Notes under the pieces: generated by a model
Told to the model about the DNA's origin: nothing
Databases searched by the model: none
The model's input: only the letters and a program-made list of their open reading frames with translations
Assembly: GCA_030544685.1 (NCBI GenBank)
Contig: CP086683.1
Coordinates: 3,534,001-3,598,000, forward strand
Length of the DNA stretch: 64,000 nt
Direction: 5' to 3'
DNA from: Pseudomonas sp. B21_DOA
Lineage (GTDB): Bacteria > Pseudomonadota > Gammaproteobacteria > Pseudomonadales > Pseudomonadaceae
Part shown: positions 46,836 through 59,600 of the stretch, piece by piece
Numbering within the stretch: the stretch's first letter is position 1
How the letters are laid out: the number at the start of each line of letters is the position of its first letter
Position numbers and translations under genes: made by a program

Positions 46836-48476
46836 AGACGCGTTCCTTGAAGAGGTCGATGCCAATACGCTGATAGGTGTCGATGAAGCGCTCGTCTTCG
46901 GTGCGTTGTTCAACGTACACATCGATCAGCTTCGAGATCACGTCAGGCATGGCTTCCTGTGCGAAGGACGGGCCGAGGATCTTACCCAGGCTCGCATCAC
47001 GGCTGGCGCTGCCGCCGAGAGAAACCTGATAGAACTCTTCGCCTTTCTTGTCCACGCCGAGAATGCCGATGTGGCCAACGTGGTGATGACCGCAGGCGTT
47101 CATGCAACCGGAGATGTTCAGGTCCAGCTCGCCGATGTCGAACAGGTAGTCCAGGTCATCGAAGCGACGCTGGATCGACTCGGCAATCGGGATCGACTTG
47201 GCGTTGGCTAGCGAGCAGAAATCGCCGCCCGGGCAGCAGATGATGTCGGTCAGCAGGCCGATGTTCGGCGTGGCGAAACCGCCTTCGCGCAACTCGCCCC
47301 ACAAGGCGAACAACTGACTCTGCTCGACATCGGCGAGAATGATGTTCTGCTCGTGGGAGGTGCGCAGTTGACCGAAGCTGTAGCGGTCGGCCAGGTCGGC
47401 AACGGCGTCGAGCTGCTTGTCAGTGATGTCGCCGGGGGCAACACCGGTCGGCTTCAACGACAGCGTTACGGCAACATAGCCCGGCTTCTTGTGCGCCAGG
47501 GTGTTGCGGCTGCGCCAGCGAGCGAAGCCCGGATGTTCTTTATCCAGATCGGCCAGTTGTGCGGTCTGGTTGTCGAGGGTCTTGTAGTCCGGATCGACGA
47601 AGTGCTTGGCAACCCGATGCAGTTCGGCCTCGGTCAGCGTGGTCTGGCCACCGCGCAGGTGTTCCATTTCCGCATCGACTTTCTGCGCGAACACTTCAGG
47701 CGTGAGCGCCTTGACGAGGATCTTGATCCGCGCCTTGTATTTGTTGTCACGACGGCCGTAGCGGTTGTACACACGCAGGATGGCGTCGAGGTAGCTCAGC
47801 AGGTCTCGCCACGGCAGGAATTCATTGATGAACGCGCCGACCACCGGCGTACGACCGAGACCACCGCCGACCAGCACGCGGAAGCCCAGCTCGCCAGCGG
47901 CGTTGTAGACCGGTTCCAGACCGATGTCGTGAACTTCAATGGCTGCGCGGTCGCTGGTCGAGCCATTCACGGCGATCTTGAATTTGCGCGGCAGGTAAGC
48001 GAATTCCGGGTGGAACGTGGTCCACTGGCGGACGATTTCGCACCATGGCCGTGGATCGATCACTTCATCGGCGGCGACGCCGGCAAACTGGTCGGTGGTG
48101 ACGTTGCGCAGGCAGTTGCCGCTGGTCTGGATGGCGTGCATCTGCACGGTTGCAAGTTCAGCGAGAATGTCCGGGATGTCTTCCACCGCCGGCCAGTTGA
48201 ACTGCACGTTCTGCCGCGTACTGATGTGGGCGTAGCCCTTGTCGTAGTCACGGGCGATTTTGGCCATCATGCGCACCTGGCGCGAAGTCAGTTGGCCGTA
48301 AGGCACCGCCACGCGCAACATCGGCGCGAAGCGCTGGATGTACAGGCCATTTTGCAGGCGCAGGGGCGGAATTCTTCTTCGCTCAGCTCACCTGCCAGAT
48401 AGCGTCGGGTCTGATCACGGAACTGCTTGACGCGGTCCTCGATGATCCGCTGATCGTACTCGTCGTATACGTACAT
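46819..48476 (-). CDS. cysI: Nitrite/sulfite reductase hemoprotein, CysI-type (frameshifted as read)
   Basis: A 552-residue siroheme/[4Fe-4S] assimilatory reductase. The four cysteines that bind the cluster are in CPGGDFCSLA (CxxxxxC) and CMNACGHHHVG (CxxxC). The N-terminal ferredoxin-like repeat shows RQNVQFNWPAVEDIPDILAE. The frame breaks in the four-G run at 48363-48366 (C run on the coding strand); one more base restores EEFRPLRLQNGLYIQRFAPM and a length divisible by three. It should reduce sulfite to sulfide for cysteine synthesis. No cysJ is present; Pseudomonas uses a ferredoxin-type donor. Confidence 0.92.
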
Positions 48477-48768
48477 ATAAGTCCTGTTCTCAGGCTTGGG
48501 CTACTCGGAAAACGCTGCGTTTTCGCTTGCTGGAGTCCGATGATGCCTCTGCAATTCTGCGCGCACGGCCGCGCACTCCGTCACGGAGCCGGGGCAATAT
48601 ACCCGTTTGCAGTTATGCGCAAAAGTGATGTTTGAGTATATGTAAAGAACCAAATCGCCTAACGCGAATGCCGGTCATCTAATCCACATTTGTCGTGCGG
48701 ACAATCATCGTCTTTACTCTGATCGAGTCTTTGTGCAATCACCGATAAAACCGACAAGAGGCGATGCA
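48477..48768. other. Regulatory gap before cysI and the small membrane protein
   Basis: No supported gene. An AT-rich part (48600-48660, with TTGAGTATATGTAAAGAACC) is the probable cysI promoter, read on the minus strand. I could not identify a specific CysB site. Confidence 0.35.
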
Positions 48769-48882
48769 ATGAGCAACCCGACCAAAGCCAGGAAAAGCGA
48801 CAGCAGCGTCGACGCATGGGCCATTTTGTTCCTGATCATTCTCGTTGTAGGAACAGCGGTCTTCTGGGTCAGCCACCAGTGA
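48769..48882 (+). CDS. Small single-span membrane protein
   Basis: A 37-residue protein: a basic, hydrophilic N-terminus (MSNPTKARKSDSSVDAWAIL) and a hydrophobic helix (ILFLIILVVGTAVFWV-like). AAGAGGC precedes the ATG at 48769. It is too short for most gene callers, but frame, RBS and topology agree. Function unknown. Confidence 0.55.
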   Translation: MSNPTKARKSDSSVDAWAILFLIILVVGTAVFWVSHQ

Positions 48883-48977
48883 GTGAAATTCCGGGTCTGA
48901 CCGCATGCCTGTCGCCGGTGGTTCGCCAGTGACAAGGCTCGATCGCTTTGCCAAGGCCCGGATTTTTCATATTGGCC

Positions 48978-49196
48978 TCAAACACCGGCCAGATGCAGCA
49001 CCAGTTTGACGATTCCGAACAGCGTCAGACCGAAAACAGCTGTGAACAAAACGCCCAGTATCACGAAATGGCTGGGCTTGCCGTGGGCAAAATCCCTTTC
49101 CCGGTTCTTGCCACTCTGTACGCCGAAGGCTGCAGCCATGACGCTGTGCAGCATCTGCCAGAAGGTCGGCGGTTTGTTGTCGACTGGATCGTCCAT
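48978..49196 (-). CDS. DUF2970 membrane protein
   Basis: A 72-residue DUF2970 protein with a conserved start (PPTFWQMLHSVMAAAFGVQS) and a C-terminal membrane helix (FVILGVLFTAVFGLTLFGIV). Function unknown. The family is common in Pseudomonas. Confidence 0.88.
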   Translation of the reverse strand: MDDPVDNKPPTFWQMLHSVMAAAFGVQSGKNRERDFAHGKPSHFVILGVLFTAVFGLTLFGIVKLVLHLAGV

Positions 49197-49353
49197 AAAT
49201 CCCTCTCCGCTAAATCGTGCGTTACAAGCATAGTCAACTCTGCGCCCGACCGTTCAGACACGTCGTAACAACTCTCTCTGGACTCGATAACTATGTACCG
49301 CCGCACCGGTCGGTGCGGATGATGTGCTGTCGCTTCATTTACAGGAGCGATGT

Positions 49354-52300
49354 ATGTCCCCCGATTCCCTCGTATCCAAAAGCGCGGCCCCCTGATCAAA
49401 CCGGCGGCAACGCAGAGTCTGCACGCGCCGTTGCTGGAAGCGTCGGTACCGCAATGGTTGATTGATGCTCCCGCGCGCAGAAGAGCTGAGTTCAAACAGG
49501 CCACCAAGGCAACCCCGACTGGTACAAAAGCGCGTCACCCGCGCAACGCGACGTGCTGCACAAACGCTTCAGAGACAGCTTCCAGGCGCAGGTGCAGCTG
49601 GATAAAACCATGTCATCGTTCAAAGACATTGACGCCTTTGCCAGGCCTTTGCTGCTGGAGGCGCTGAAAAGCCGCTATCAGGTGGAAGTGGATGTCGACA
49701 AGACGCTGTTGTGTTTGAAGCGACCGATTCTCGTAACTGTTGCTCGCGTGGAAGTTGGCACTCACGAGGTACTGACGCTGCCCATGCTGCAGGCAGCCTT
49801 GCACAACTTTGAAAGTGACGAATGCAAGTACGGCGCCTTTCACAAAAGCTCAACCTTCGCAGTAGCAACCGGCACGCCCGGTAACTACAAGGCAGTCCCG
49901 GTCAATGTCTCGATCAGGAACTTTCTCAGTCTGTGCCGTGAGCTGGACATTGGCGCGAAATATCAAGCCTACCTGACTTCGTTTTTCCATCCAGCCGACC
50001 CCAAGACGGAAGCCGCGCTGCGCCGCCAGTTCATCTTGGCTCAGAAGAGCGCTTTACACGCGGCGGCCGAACAAGCGTTGTTGACCAAGGACATCCGCCG
50101 CCAGGATCACGCGATGATTCTTTCCGTTCTTGCGGGCAACAGGACCCCCAGACTGGATAACAAAACAGTCTCGTTTCAGGATTTGGGCGTGATGCGCCAT
50201 AGACTGGTTGGCTGCGTTGTCTTTGTGATTTACGACAGATATCCGTTATATGACGAAGTAATTCTTTACGTGCCCAACGACCCCGAGCATCCGCTCAAGC
50301 GCTACACCGGCACGCAAATGCAGGACACACTGAAACGCTTGTTGTCTGCTCGGGATCCACAGCATCCGCAAAGCACCGCGCCGACGGCCTATCAGGCGTT
50401 TTTCAGCCAGTTCTTTCCTTATAGGAAGCGCGCTGAATATTTCAACCGGTTCATCAAGCCCGCCCATCCCGCGTCCGAGTGGTTGTGGTCGGCATGGCGA
50501 ACGATAGGGCAAACAGTGACGCCTCTAGGGCCTTGGGAGACGCCCCACAAGGATCCGCAAATGATTCCGGATACCGATCCTTTCGTGGCGGCCGCACCGT
50601 TTCCGGACCCGAACGCTTATTTCAAGGGCACAAACCCTGATCTCTGGAACTGTCTCTACGAAAAACACCGCGACAAGCTGTTCGATGATGCCCGCAGCCA
50701 CGCAGTGCCCACTGAAGACGTCGATGCCAAGGCGCGCGACGCCAAACTCGCTGCGCTGCTGCAGTTCGGTCTGCTGGCAGCGAACGTGGCGTCGATGTTC
50801 ATCCCCGTACTCGGCGAAGCGATGATGGTGATCATGGCTGGCCAATTGTTGTATGAAACCGTTGAGGGGGTCGTCGAATGGAGCGACGGCGACAAGCACG
50901 CGGCCAAGGCCCATCTGGTCGATGTTGCCGAAAACCTCGCACTGATCGGGGTCACCGCCGTTGCGGGTGCAGGTTTGAGCCGGTTGAGGCCTGTCAAGCC
51001 GGAACCGGTCATCGAGAACCTGCACCCGGTGACCTTGCCCAGCGGTAAAACCCGACTGTGGAAACCCGACTTCAGTGGTTACGAACAGGACGTCACATTT
51101 GACGCCTTGGGCGAACCCAACGCACTGGCGCAGTATTCGTTCGAAGGCAAAACGTATATCCGCCAGGGCAGCAAGGTCTACGAGCAGGTCCAGGATCAGA
51201 CGACCGCGCAATGGCTGCTCAAACATCCCAGCGATCCCGATGCCTACCGGCCGGTCCTGGTCAACAACGGCCACGGTGCCTGGCGTCTGGCACTGGAACA
51301 ACCCATGACCTGGGGGCGTCTGGACTTGCTGCGCCGCATGGGGCCGCTGACTGACGGTTTTTCCGACGACGCCCTGCTGATGCTGGCCGATACCAGCGGT
51401 ATCAGTGACAACACGCTGCGCAAAATGCACATGGATCATTTACCGCCGCCTGCCGAACTGCGTGACGCCATGCGCTTGTTTGCCGCCGATCAGGGAGCCA
51501 GACAAATGATCGAGCAGTTGCGCGGTGCCCAGGCAATTGATGAGCAGTACCTGTACGCGCTGCCGCTGGTCCCCGAAATGCCACGTTGGCCGTCGGGCCG
51601 CGTGCTGGAGATCGTCGAGGGCGCGGGGAGGCGGCGCGATCCATCCAGTACGGCGCACAAAAACTGCTGCCGGGGATTGAGCGCAAACCGGCGATCCGGA
51701 TCAGCCGCGAGCAAGTGCTGAACGGCGAACTGCCGGCACGAATCATCGCTGCGCTGGAGGAAAATGAAATTGTTCATCTGCTGGGAAGCAGGGGCGCGCA
51801 ATTGCGTCCGGCGAGGCCAGATGAATTCACTGCGAGACTCACCGAATACGCCTACACCCGACAGCCAGCCATCTTCGACAGTCTCTACCGGCGCAACGGA
51901 CCCGCGAGTGGGCGGGTGCGCATTCTGCAGCGCGAATGCCCGGGGCTCAGCGACGAAGCCGCGCAAGACGTGCTCAACCACGCATCGGCCGCCGAGCTTG
52001 CCCGACTGGACGCGACCCGACGCTCGCCCTTGAAGCTGCTGGAAGAGGCCCGCTGGTACGCTCGCCAAGGCCGACAGATTCGTGCATTCGCCGGTTTGCA
52101 CGGCGAAAACCTCGCCTCCGCAGACAGCCGACGCCTGGCATTGCATGCACTGGAACAATTGCCGCAATGGCCGCAAACCTTGCGGCTGGAGATCCGTGAC
52201 GGCAGTACAACCGGTGCTTTGCTCGACGGTATTGGCGAAATCACCGCACCGGTTAAACGCTACCTGGTGAAAAACGGGCCTTTCTATCAGGCCTTCGATG

Positions 52301-55300
52301 CCAGTGCCCAAGCGCTTGATAGAGTGCCCCGGGTGGAAGACAGTTTTTACCGGTCGCTGTTGGCCGCCTTGCCTGATGAAACCCGGTCAGCGCTGTGGCT
52401 GGCGGATGTGCGCACAGGCCGCGAACTGCAACAGAGCATCATCCGGTCAGCCCACGCGCATCGTCTTGATGCTGCACGGTTACTGGAGCCGCAAGCCAGG
52501 TGGTTCAAGCCTCCGACGCGAGTGAATGCCCGGTTGAGCGGTTATTACGCCAGCGGACGCGGCGCCAGTTGGAATCCGCATCTGCGCAGCCGCGCGCAGC
52601 ATTTGTATCCGGAGCCGCGCCAGGTCGAAGCGTTTTTCGCTCGGCGACGCGGCAAAACCGACGCGCAGATCTTCGATGAGCTGGAGTCTCGACTGAAGGA
52701 TTGGGAAACACTCAATGCCACCCTCGACCGATGGCAGGCAGGCCCCTCGAGCAGTCAGACCGCAGCGCACCGTTCGCAAGTGGCCCAGGCCCTCAGAGAG
52801 GCCTGGCGCAATGAGCCGTTGGCGGCGCAGGCCCGGGAAGTGGCGCAGCTGTCATTGGTCTGCGATGCGCCGCTGCCTGCGCTGACCACGAGGTTTGACC
52901 ATGTGCGTGAATTGTCGGTGACGGGCAGCGGCCTCGCCGACGCCAATGCCGAGGGTGTTCTGGCAGCGTTCCCCCAGGTCACCGATCTGTCGATTGGCGA
53001 GCCCGGCCTTGGGATCGAGCAGACGCTGGTGAACGGATCACTGACCACGCTGCCTTTAGCGGTGGGCCGCATGCCTGAGCTGACCCGCCTGCGCTTCGCC
53101 ACCGACGCGCCGTTACTGGCCCAGAACTTCGCGCAGCGGCTCGAAGCGTTGTCTTCGCTCGAAGCGCTGCGCATCGACTACTCGGGTACCGATTCAACGT
53201 CCTTGCATGGACTCGATTTTTCAAGGCTCAGGCAGCTGCGCACGTTACGCATCGACGCGCCTCGTGCTTTGTGGCGATGGCCGGCGTCGGTCGAACGGCT
53301 TGGGCAATTGCAGCGTCTGGACCTCAGTCATACCTTGATCGAGACGCTGCCGTCGTCGCTCTACCACGGGCAGGAACGCCTGTGGGCCGGCCTGTCGCTG
53401 GACTGGTCGAGCGTCACTCCGGACACGTTTCTGCGCGCTTATGAATACGTCAGCAACTACGCCGGTCCCTTGGGGCATCTGCTCGATGTGCACCAGATGG
53501 TCAGCGAGTTCTGCCGGGCCGAACTCGATTCCATGCTCGCCGCGTCCGGGCTGATTGATCCGTTGCCGCTGGCGTTCGATGCCGCATCGGCTACGCCCGA
53601 GGCACGGCTGGCCGCGATCACCGCGCTGCGCGCCGAGCATGACAGTATTTTTGCTCGATTCCATGCCCCAGCCCCGCACGGTACTCGCTACGCAGCGCTC
53701 AGCCCGCAATGGACAACAGGCAGCAACGCCGAGATTTTCAATGCGCTTAGAAACAGTTGGCAAGGCGCCGTTCGGCAGCGGTACGGCCTGCCGTCCCGTG
53801 TGACGATTTTTGAACTGAGTACTCCAACGGGGGCCGAACGCGTTGTGCAATTGCCCGTATTGCCGCCAGGCAGTTTTGCCCATGTGCTCACGCTGCGCCT
53901 GGGAGGACTGGACGTTTCCGCCCGAGCGGCCCGCCGTTTCATCCGCGCCTTCAGCCGGACCGAAACCCTGCAGATCAGCGGCAACACCTTCACGGAACTG
54001 CCCTTTGCTGCAGCCGAACTGGAAGGTCTGGCACAGCTCGATGCTACCAATAACCGGATTGCCATGACGCCAGTGGTGCAGCGCCAGATCAATGGCTTGC
54101 AGCGCCTCAGGGCGCTGGACTTGAGTCATAACCCGCTCGGGGATGTCGATGTCAGCGCCTTGAATGAGTTGCAGGCATTAGGCCTGCGGTCGACGAGGCT
54201 GCAAGGCTGGCCCGCTGGTGTCGAGGATCTGAGCCGATTGTCCTGGCTGGACTTGCGCGATAACCGCATCGACTTTGTGTCGCCGAGGGCGTTGACGCAC
54301 ACGGACTTGCTGTTGAGAACCAACCTGGCCGGCAACGTGTTCAGCCCGCAGGGTGAAGCTGCGTTGAACACGGCGCTGCAGCGTATTGAGCAGCAAACGG
54401 GCCTGGCGCACGGCACGCTGGCGCGATTCGCAGCCGAACCCGTGCCGGAACGATTTCCGCCAACGGAAACCGGTGCATCGTTCATCGACGAGCTGTTGCC
54501 GCTTGCGCAATCCGCTGCGGTGGCGGGCGAGACCGGCGCGGCTGCGCATTTGCAGCGGTTGCGGCAGATTTTTCCAGACGAGCGTGCTCGACTCAGCTTG
54601 CACAGTCTGCGCAGGATGGCGCTCAGCGACGTGCAGATCGACGCACGAATCACTGAGTGGCATCAAACGTTCGACGCGCTGACCCGCCGTTTGAACGACT
54701 GGTTGTATACCCGCGAGGTCACTGGAGAAGGCGTCTTCATCAATGCGCGCAGTCGCTCCTTCGCTGCACGGCGCATCCGCGCCGCATGGCTCGATGGGCT
54801 CAGCGAAAGCCCAGGCACGCCCCGGCTGGAGCTGGAATTTTCAGAGCGGCAAACCGGTGACCTGCCGGAGCTGGACGTGCAGTTGCCAGGTGTGACGAGC
54901 CTGGACTTGACCCGCGTCGATATCACCACGCGCGGCTCTGATGCTTTCCTGCAGGCCTTTCCCAACCTCGAAACCTTGTTTGTCAGCGGCAATGAATTGC
55001 TGGCGTTGCCCGCGCCGGTGCAACGCATGCGGCATCTGCAGCGTCTGGAAATGCAGTATTGCAATCTGCACAGCGCGACGAGCCTGTACCCATTGCTCGG
55101 TAGCGGCCGACTGCGCGCGCTGGATCTGGGTTACAACGAGATCCGCGCTTTTCACCCGCCGGCGTTCGGCGCTCTCGAAACCCTGGATTTACGTTTCAAC
55201 CAGTTGAGCGAATGGCCGGACGGCGTGTTGATGGCGCCTCGTCTGCACACGCTGAATCTGAGCGGCAACCGGATCGAGGAGTTGCCTGTTGGCTTGTTCA

Positions 55301-56529
55301 GCGGTGGGCACGGCAATCTGCTCGAGGGCACCGACTTGTCCGCGAATGAACGTTTGTCGTTGTCAGCGTTGCAGGATCTGCGGCGCTACTCGCGCGAGCG
55401 TCCGGGGCGCCCCGTGTTGGGTGTATCGCGCGCACGGATCGACGACATGATCAACAGGCAGATATTTTACGACGGCATCGGTTTGGAGGAGCCGGTCGGG
55501 ATCCCTGAGGAGGAGGGCGGCGTTGATTTTGATGTGCACGCCGCCGTAGCGCCTGTCGAAGAGCTGTTGGATCCGGCAACTGACATTGCACCGCGCTCGC
55601 TTGCCCCTTGGCTCCAGGACACCTCCGCATCAGTGGCAGAACAACGAACCGTGATCTGGACGCGGTTGGCACAGGAACCGAACCACGAACGTTTTTTCCA
55701 GCTGCTGCGGCTATTGCGCGATACCAAGGATTTCAATCGCGTGCGGGCTGATCTCACGCGCAGAGTGTGGGAGGTCATGCAAGCTGCCTACGACGATACA
55801 TCGTTGCGAGATTTGTTGTTTCACAGCGCTGAAACCCACGGCACCTGCGTTGACGGGCGGATTCTGACGTTCAGCGACATGGAGGTCCGGGTCTGGGCGG
55901 ATCGCGTTTTGCGCCAAATTGCGCCGGATCAAACAGCACTCAGGGGGCAGGCACTGGTGCGTTTGTCCCGGCAAATGTTTCGTCTGGACCGGGTCGAGAC
56001 CCTTGCTGAAGCCGCGGCCACGGCTGAGAGACTGGACCGCGCCGAGGTGCGCTTGCAGTACCGCATCGGGCTGACTGGCAATTGGGGCGACGGTGTGGAT
56101 TTGCCCGGGCAGCCGGTTTTCATGTCCTATTTCGATCCCCTCAGCGGGGATTTGCTCACGCAGACCCGTGAATCAATCCTTGCGGCAGAGCGGACCGACG
56201 CGCTGCCAATCAGCATGGTGGCCCGCGATTACTGGACGGACTATCTGCGAGAACGCTATCCGCAGGAAATGAACGATCTGAATGCATCGGTCGACGATCA
56301 GCGTTTGCAGCTCTGGGGAGCGTTGGACGGACGCCTCGAGCGGGCTGAGATCGATGCCGGACAATATGACCTGGAACTGGATGCCCTGGGCCAGGCGATG
56401 GAAACGCTGCGTGTGGAGAAACTGGTCGCACTGACGCGTCGGGCGATCGACGAGCTACAGCAGGTCGCTGACGAGTCGCAGCCGCCTGGCCGCACCTCGC
56501 CGGAACCCGGGCTATCGTCGCGTCCCTGA
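49354..56529 (+). CDS. Giant NEL-type E3 ubiquitin ligase-like protein with DUF6543 toxin region and LRRs, copy 1 (frameshifted as read)
   Basis: About 2,392 residues after correcting three single-base losses (49389-49393, 49513-49516, 51625-51628), each in a C or G run. The N-terminal third is a DUF6543 region (SSFKDIDAFARPLL, AEQALLTKDIRRQDHAMILS), with a strongly hydrophobic stretch (ASMFIPVLGEAMMVIMAGQL) near 50780-50850. Three LRR blocks follow, near 52880-53360, 53870-54360 and 54870-55390 (LETLFVSGNELLALP-like repeats). The C-terminus resembles the NEL E3-ligase family, with Cys2166 in THGTCVDGRILTFSDME (CxD motif). There is no signal peptide. The start ATG follows AGGAG; secretion route unknown. 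Confidence 0.82.
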
Positions 56530-56665
56530 AACACGGGATCGGGGCAGGATGTTTCAAGGTCAAAATCCACATTCGCTTACTCATTAACACTCGAGCGATA
56601 TTCCGATACCGCAGACGGGATAGCGTGAAATGGTCTGCTGCTTGCTCCATCAACAAGGAGTGACC

Positions 56666-59600
56666 ATGGACGCTATCCCGATTCATCCCTCATCGCGCCC
56701 CGCAGGCGCGACCGCTCAATCCACAGGAACGACCCCGCCCGTCAAACGCGAGGCGACGCTGAGCATTCACGGCAGTTTTTGGAAAAAACCGTCCCGACGT
56801 GGCTGAGCGATGCAACCACGCAACGACGTCAGGCCTTGAAGGACGTATCAACCACGCTGCCGTCTTGGTATCAGGAAGCAACGCCGGCACAGCGCAGCGC
56901 ACTGACCGACAGTTTCACCGCCAGCGTCACCGCACAAAACTCGCTGGACAAAAGCCTGGCGACGCTGCAGCAGGTCGAGGATTTTGCCCGGCCGTTGCTG
57001 GTCAAGGCACTCAAGGATCAATACCAGATGCAGGTCGACGTCGACCAGACCTTGCTGTGCCTCAAACGCCCCGTGGAAATGGGCATTCTGCAAATCGAGC
57101 TGGCGTCGTATGAGTTTCTCAAACTATCGATGCTGGACGCAGCCTTGCATAATTTCGAAGCCCATGAATGCGATGAGGGAGCCTGGCACGAAACTTCCGG
57201 TTTCCTGGTTGCCACGCAAACTCCGGACACCTTCGAGTCGCTCAGCCCTGGCATAACGGTCAGCCAGTTTCTGGGCTTGTGCCGTAGCCTGGATATTGGC
57301 AAGCAATATCAGACTTACCTCAAGGCGTTCCTGCAACCTGCCGATCCGCTGGCAGAAGCCGCGCTTCGCGACCCGTTCATCGCCAGCCAGAAGGCGACAA
57401 TGCGAGCGGCTGCCGAACAGGCGTTGCTGCAAAAAGACATCGAGCCGGCGGATTACACAATGATCCTGTCGGTCATCGCTGGCGAAATGCATCCCTGGAT
57501 GGGCAACAGGCAAGTGTGGTTCGAGGACCTTGGCGTGATGAAAAAGCGCCTGACTGGCTGCGTCGCGTTCGTGATCTGCGAAAAGTATCGTTACAACGAT
57601 GAGCTGATCCTGTATGTCCCCCACGATCCGCACCACCCGCTCAAACGGTACACGTACGAGCAGATGCGCAGCGAATTCAAGCGTTTGTTGACCGCGCGGG
57701 ACGCAGCCGACACGAACGGCGCAGCCCCGACCCGCTACCAGCAGTTCCTCAGCCAGTTCCTGCCTTATGACCAGCGTCCTTACTATTTCAGCCAATTCAC
57801 CCAGGTGGCCGCCGATTCACCCAAGGATGCCTGGCAAATAGTGCGTTCGCCCTGGGCTGTGGTTATCCAGGCGATCAGCCCCGGCTCGGCATTTACCACC
57901 CTCAGCGAGGTGCCGCCCCAGCGCAAGGTGAAACTGCAACCGGTGCCTGAACCCTATATTGCCCCGTCGACGGTCGGTCGCAAGGGACGAGGCCTTTGGG
58001 CCCCCAATGATGATCTCTGGGAGTACCTGTTTACCCAGAGTCGGGACAAGACCATTGCCGATGCGCGAAGCCATGCGGTGCCGACTGCCGATGTCGATGC
58101 GAAAGCCCGCGACGCCAAACTGGCGCACCTGATGCAGATCGGCATGCTGGGCTTGAACATGGTATCGATGTTCGTGCCTGTGCTGGGTGAGGTAATGATG
58201 GTGGTGATGGCCGGGCAATTGCTCTACGAAACCCTGGAGGGCGCCATTGAATGGAGTGAAGGCGATCGCAGGGCAGCCAAGGATCATCTGATCGATGTAG
58301 CGGAAAACCTGGCACTGATCGGAGCCATGGCGGGGGTCGGCGCCGGCGTGCAGAAATTCGCCGCAGCCCGCGCGGTGCCGGTGATCGAACAGATGAGTCC
58401 GGTGACGCTGGTCAATGGTGAAACCCGGCTGTGGAAGCCTGATCTCAGCGCTTATGAGTCGCCCGTCATCCTCGACGCCAGCCTTGCCCCCAATACAGCG
58501 GGCCAGTACGGGGTTGACGGCAAAACCTATGTCCGGCTCGACGGCAAGCTCTATCAGCAGACGTTCGATGAGGTAATCGGAAAATGGCGCTTGCAGCATC
58601 CCACCGATGCCAGCGCCTATCAGCCTGTTCTGGACAGTAATGGCGCCGGCGCCTGGCGCGCCACTCTGGAACGTCCACTGACGTGGGATCGCCGTACACT
58701 GCTGCGCCGCATGGGCCATCGCAGCGAAGCGTTTTCCGACGCCGAGTTGAGCAAGGCCGCCGACATCAGCGGTATCAGCGATGACGCATTGCGCAAGATG
58801 CATCTCGACCACGCGTTGCCGCCTCCGGAGCTGCTGCAAGCCTTGCGCATGCTCAAGGCCGATACGGATGCCGGGCGAGTCATTGGGCAGTTGCGCGGCA
58901 CGCAACCGATCGACGAGATGTATTTGTATGCCTTGCCGCTGGTCACTGAGATGCCGTTGTGGCCAGCCAACCGGGTACTCGAAGTGTTCGACGGCGCGGG
59001 CTTGTCGGGTCAATCCGTCAAGTACGGCGGCGCGCGCCGGGTGCGTGGCAGCGGTGTTCGGGCGCCGATCCGGATTACCCGATCCGATATTCTTGCCGGA
59101 GAGCTGCCCACGGTCATTCTGGCGGCACTCGACGAAGCTGAAATCACCCGACTGCTGGGCGTGCAGGGCGCGCGCCTGCGTGACGCCAGGCCTGTCGAGT
59201 TTGCCAGGCAAATGGCGGATTACGCGCAAACGCGCCAAGCTGCCATATACGACAGCATCTACACAGGGACCGAAGCCGCCGACCCCTTGGTCAAGCACTT
59301 GCAGACTGCCTGCGTGGGGCTCACCGAATCGGCTGCTCAGGACGTTTTGGCTCACGCCGGACCCGCTGAGCTCGAACAGCTGACGACGACCGGACGCGCG
59401 CCGCTGCGCATGCTCGAGGAGGCGCGCTGGTACGCGCGCAAAAGCCGGCAGGTCAGGGCTTTTGCCGGCCTGCGCAGCGACAATATCGCGTCAGCGGACA
59501 GCCGCCGTCTGGCACTGCACGCACTGGGAAGTCTGCCCGGTTGGCCGGACGGCTTGCGTCTGGACGTTCGCGAAGGCAGCGTCGAAGGTCCAGTGCTCCA

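Noticed and set aside
57817..59355. A 512-residue minus-strand frame inside the second giant gene
   Set aside because: Antisense to a continuous coding region with a paralogue; a similar shadow exists opposite copy 1.
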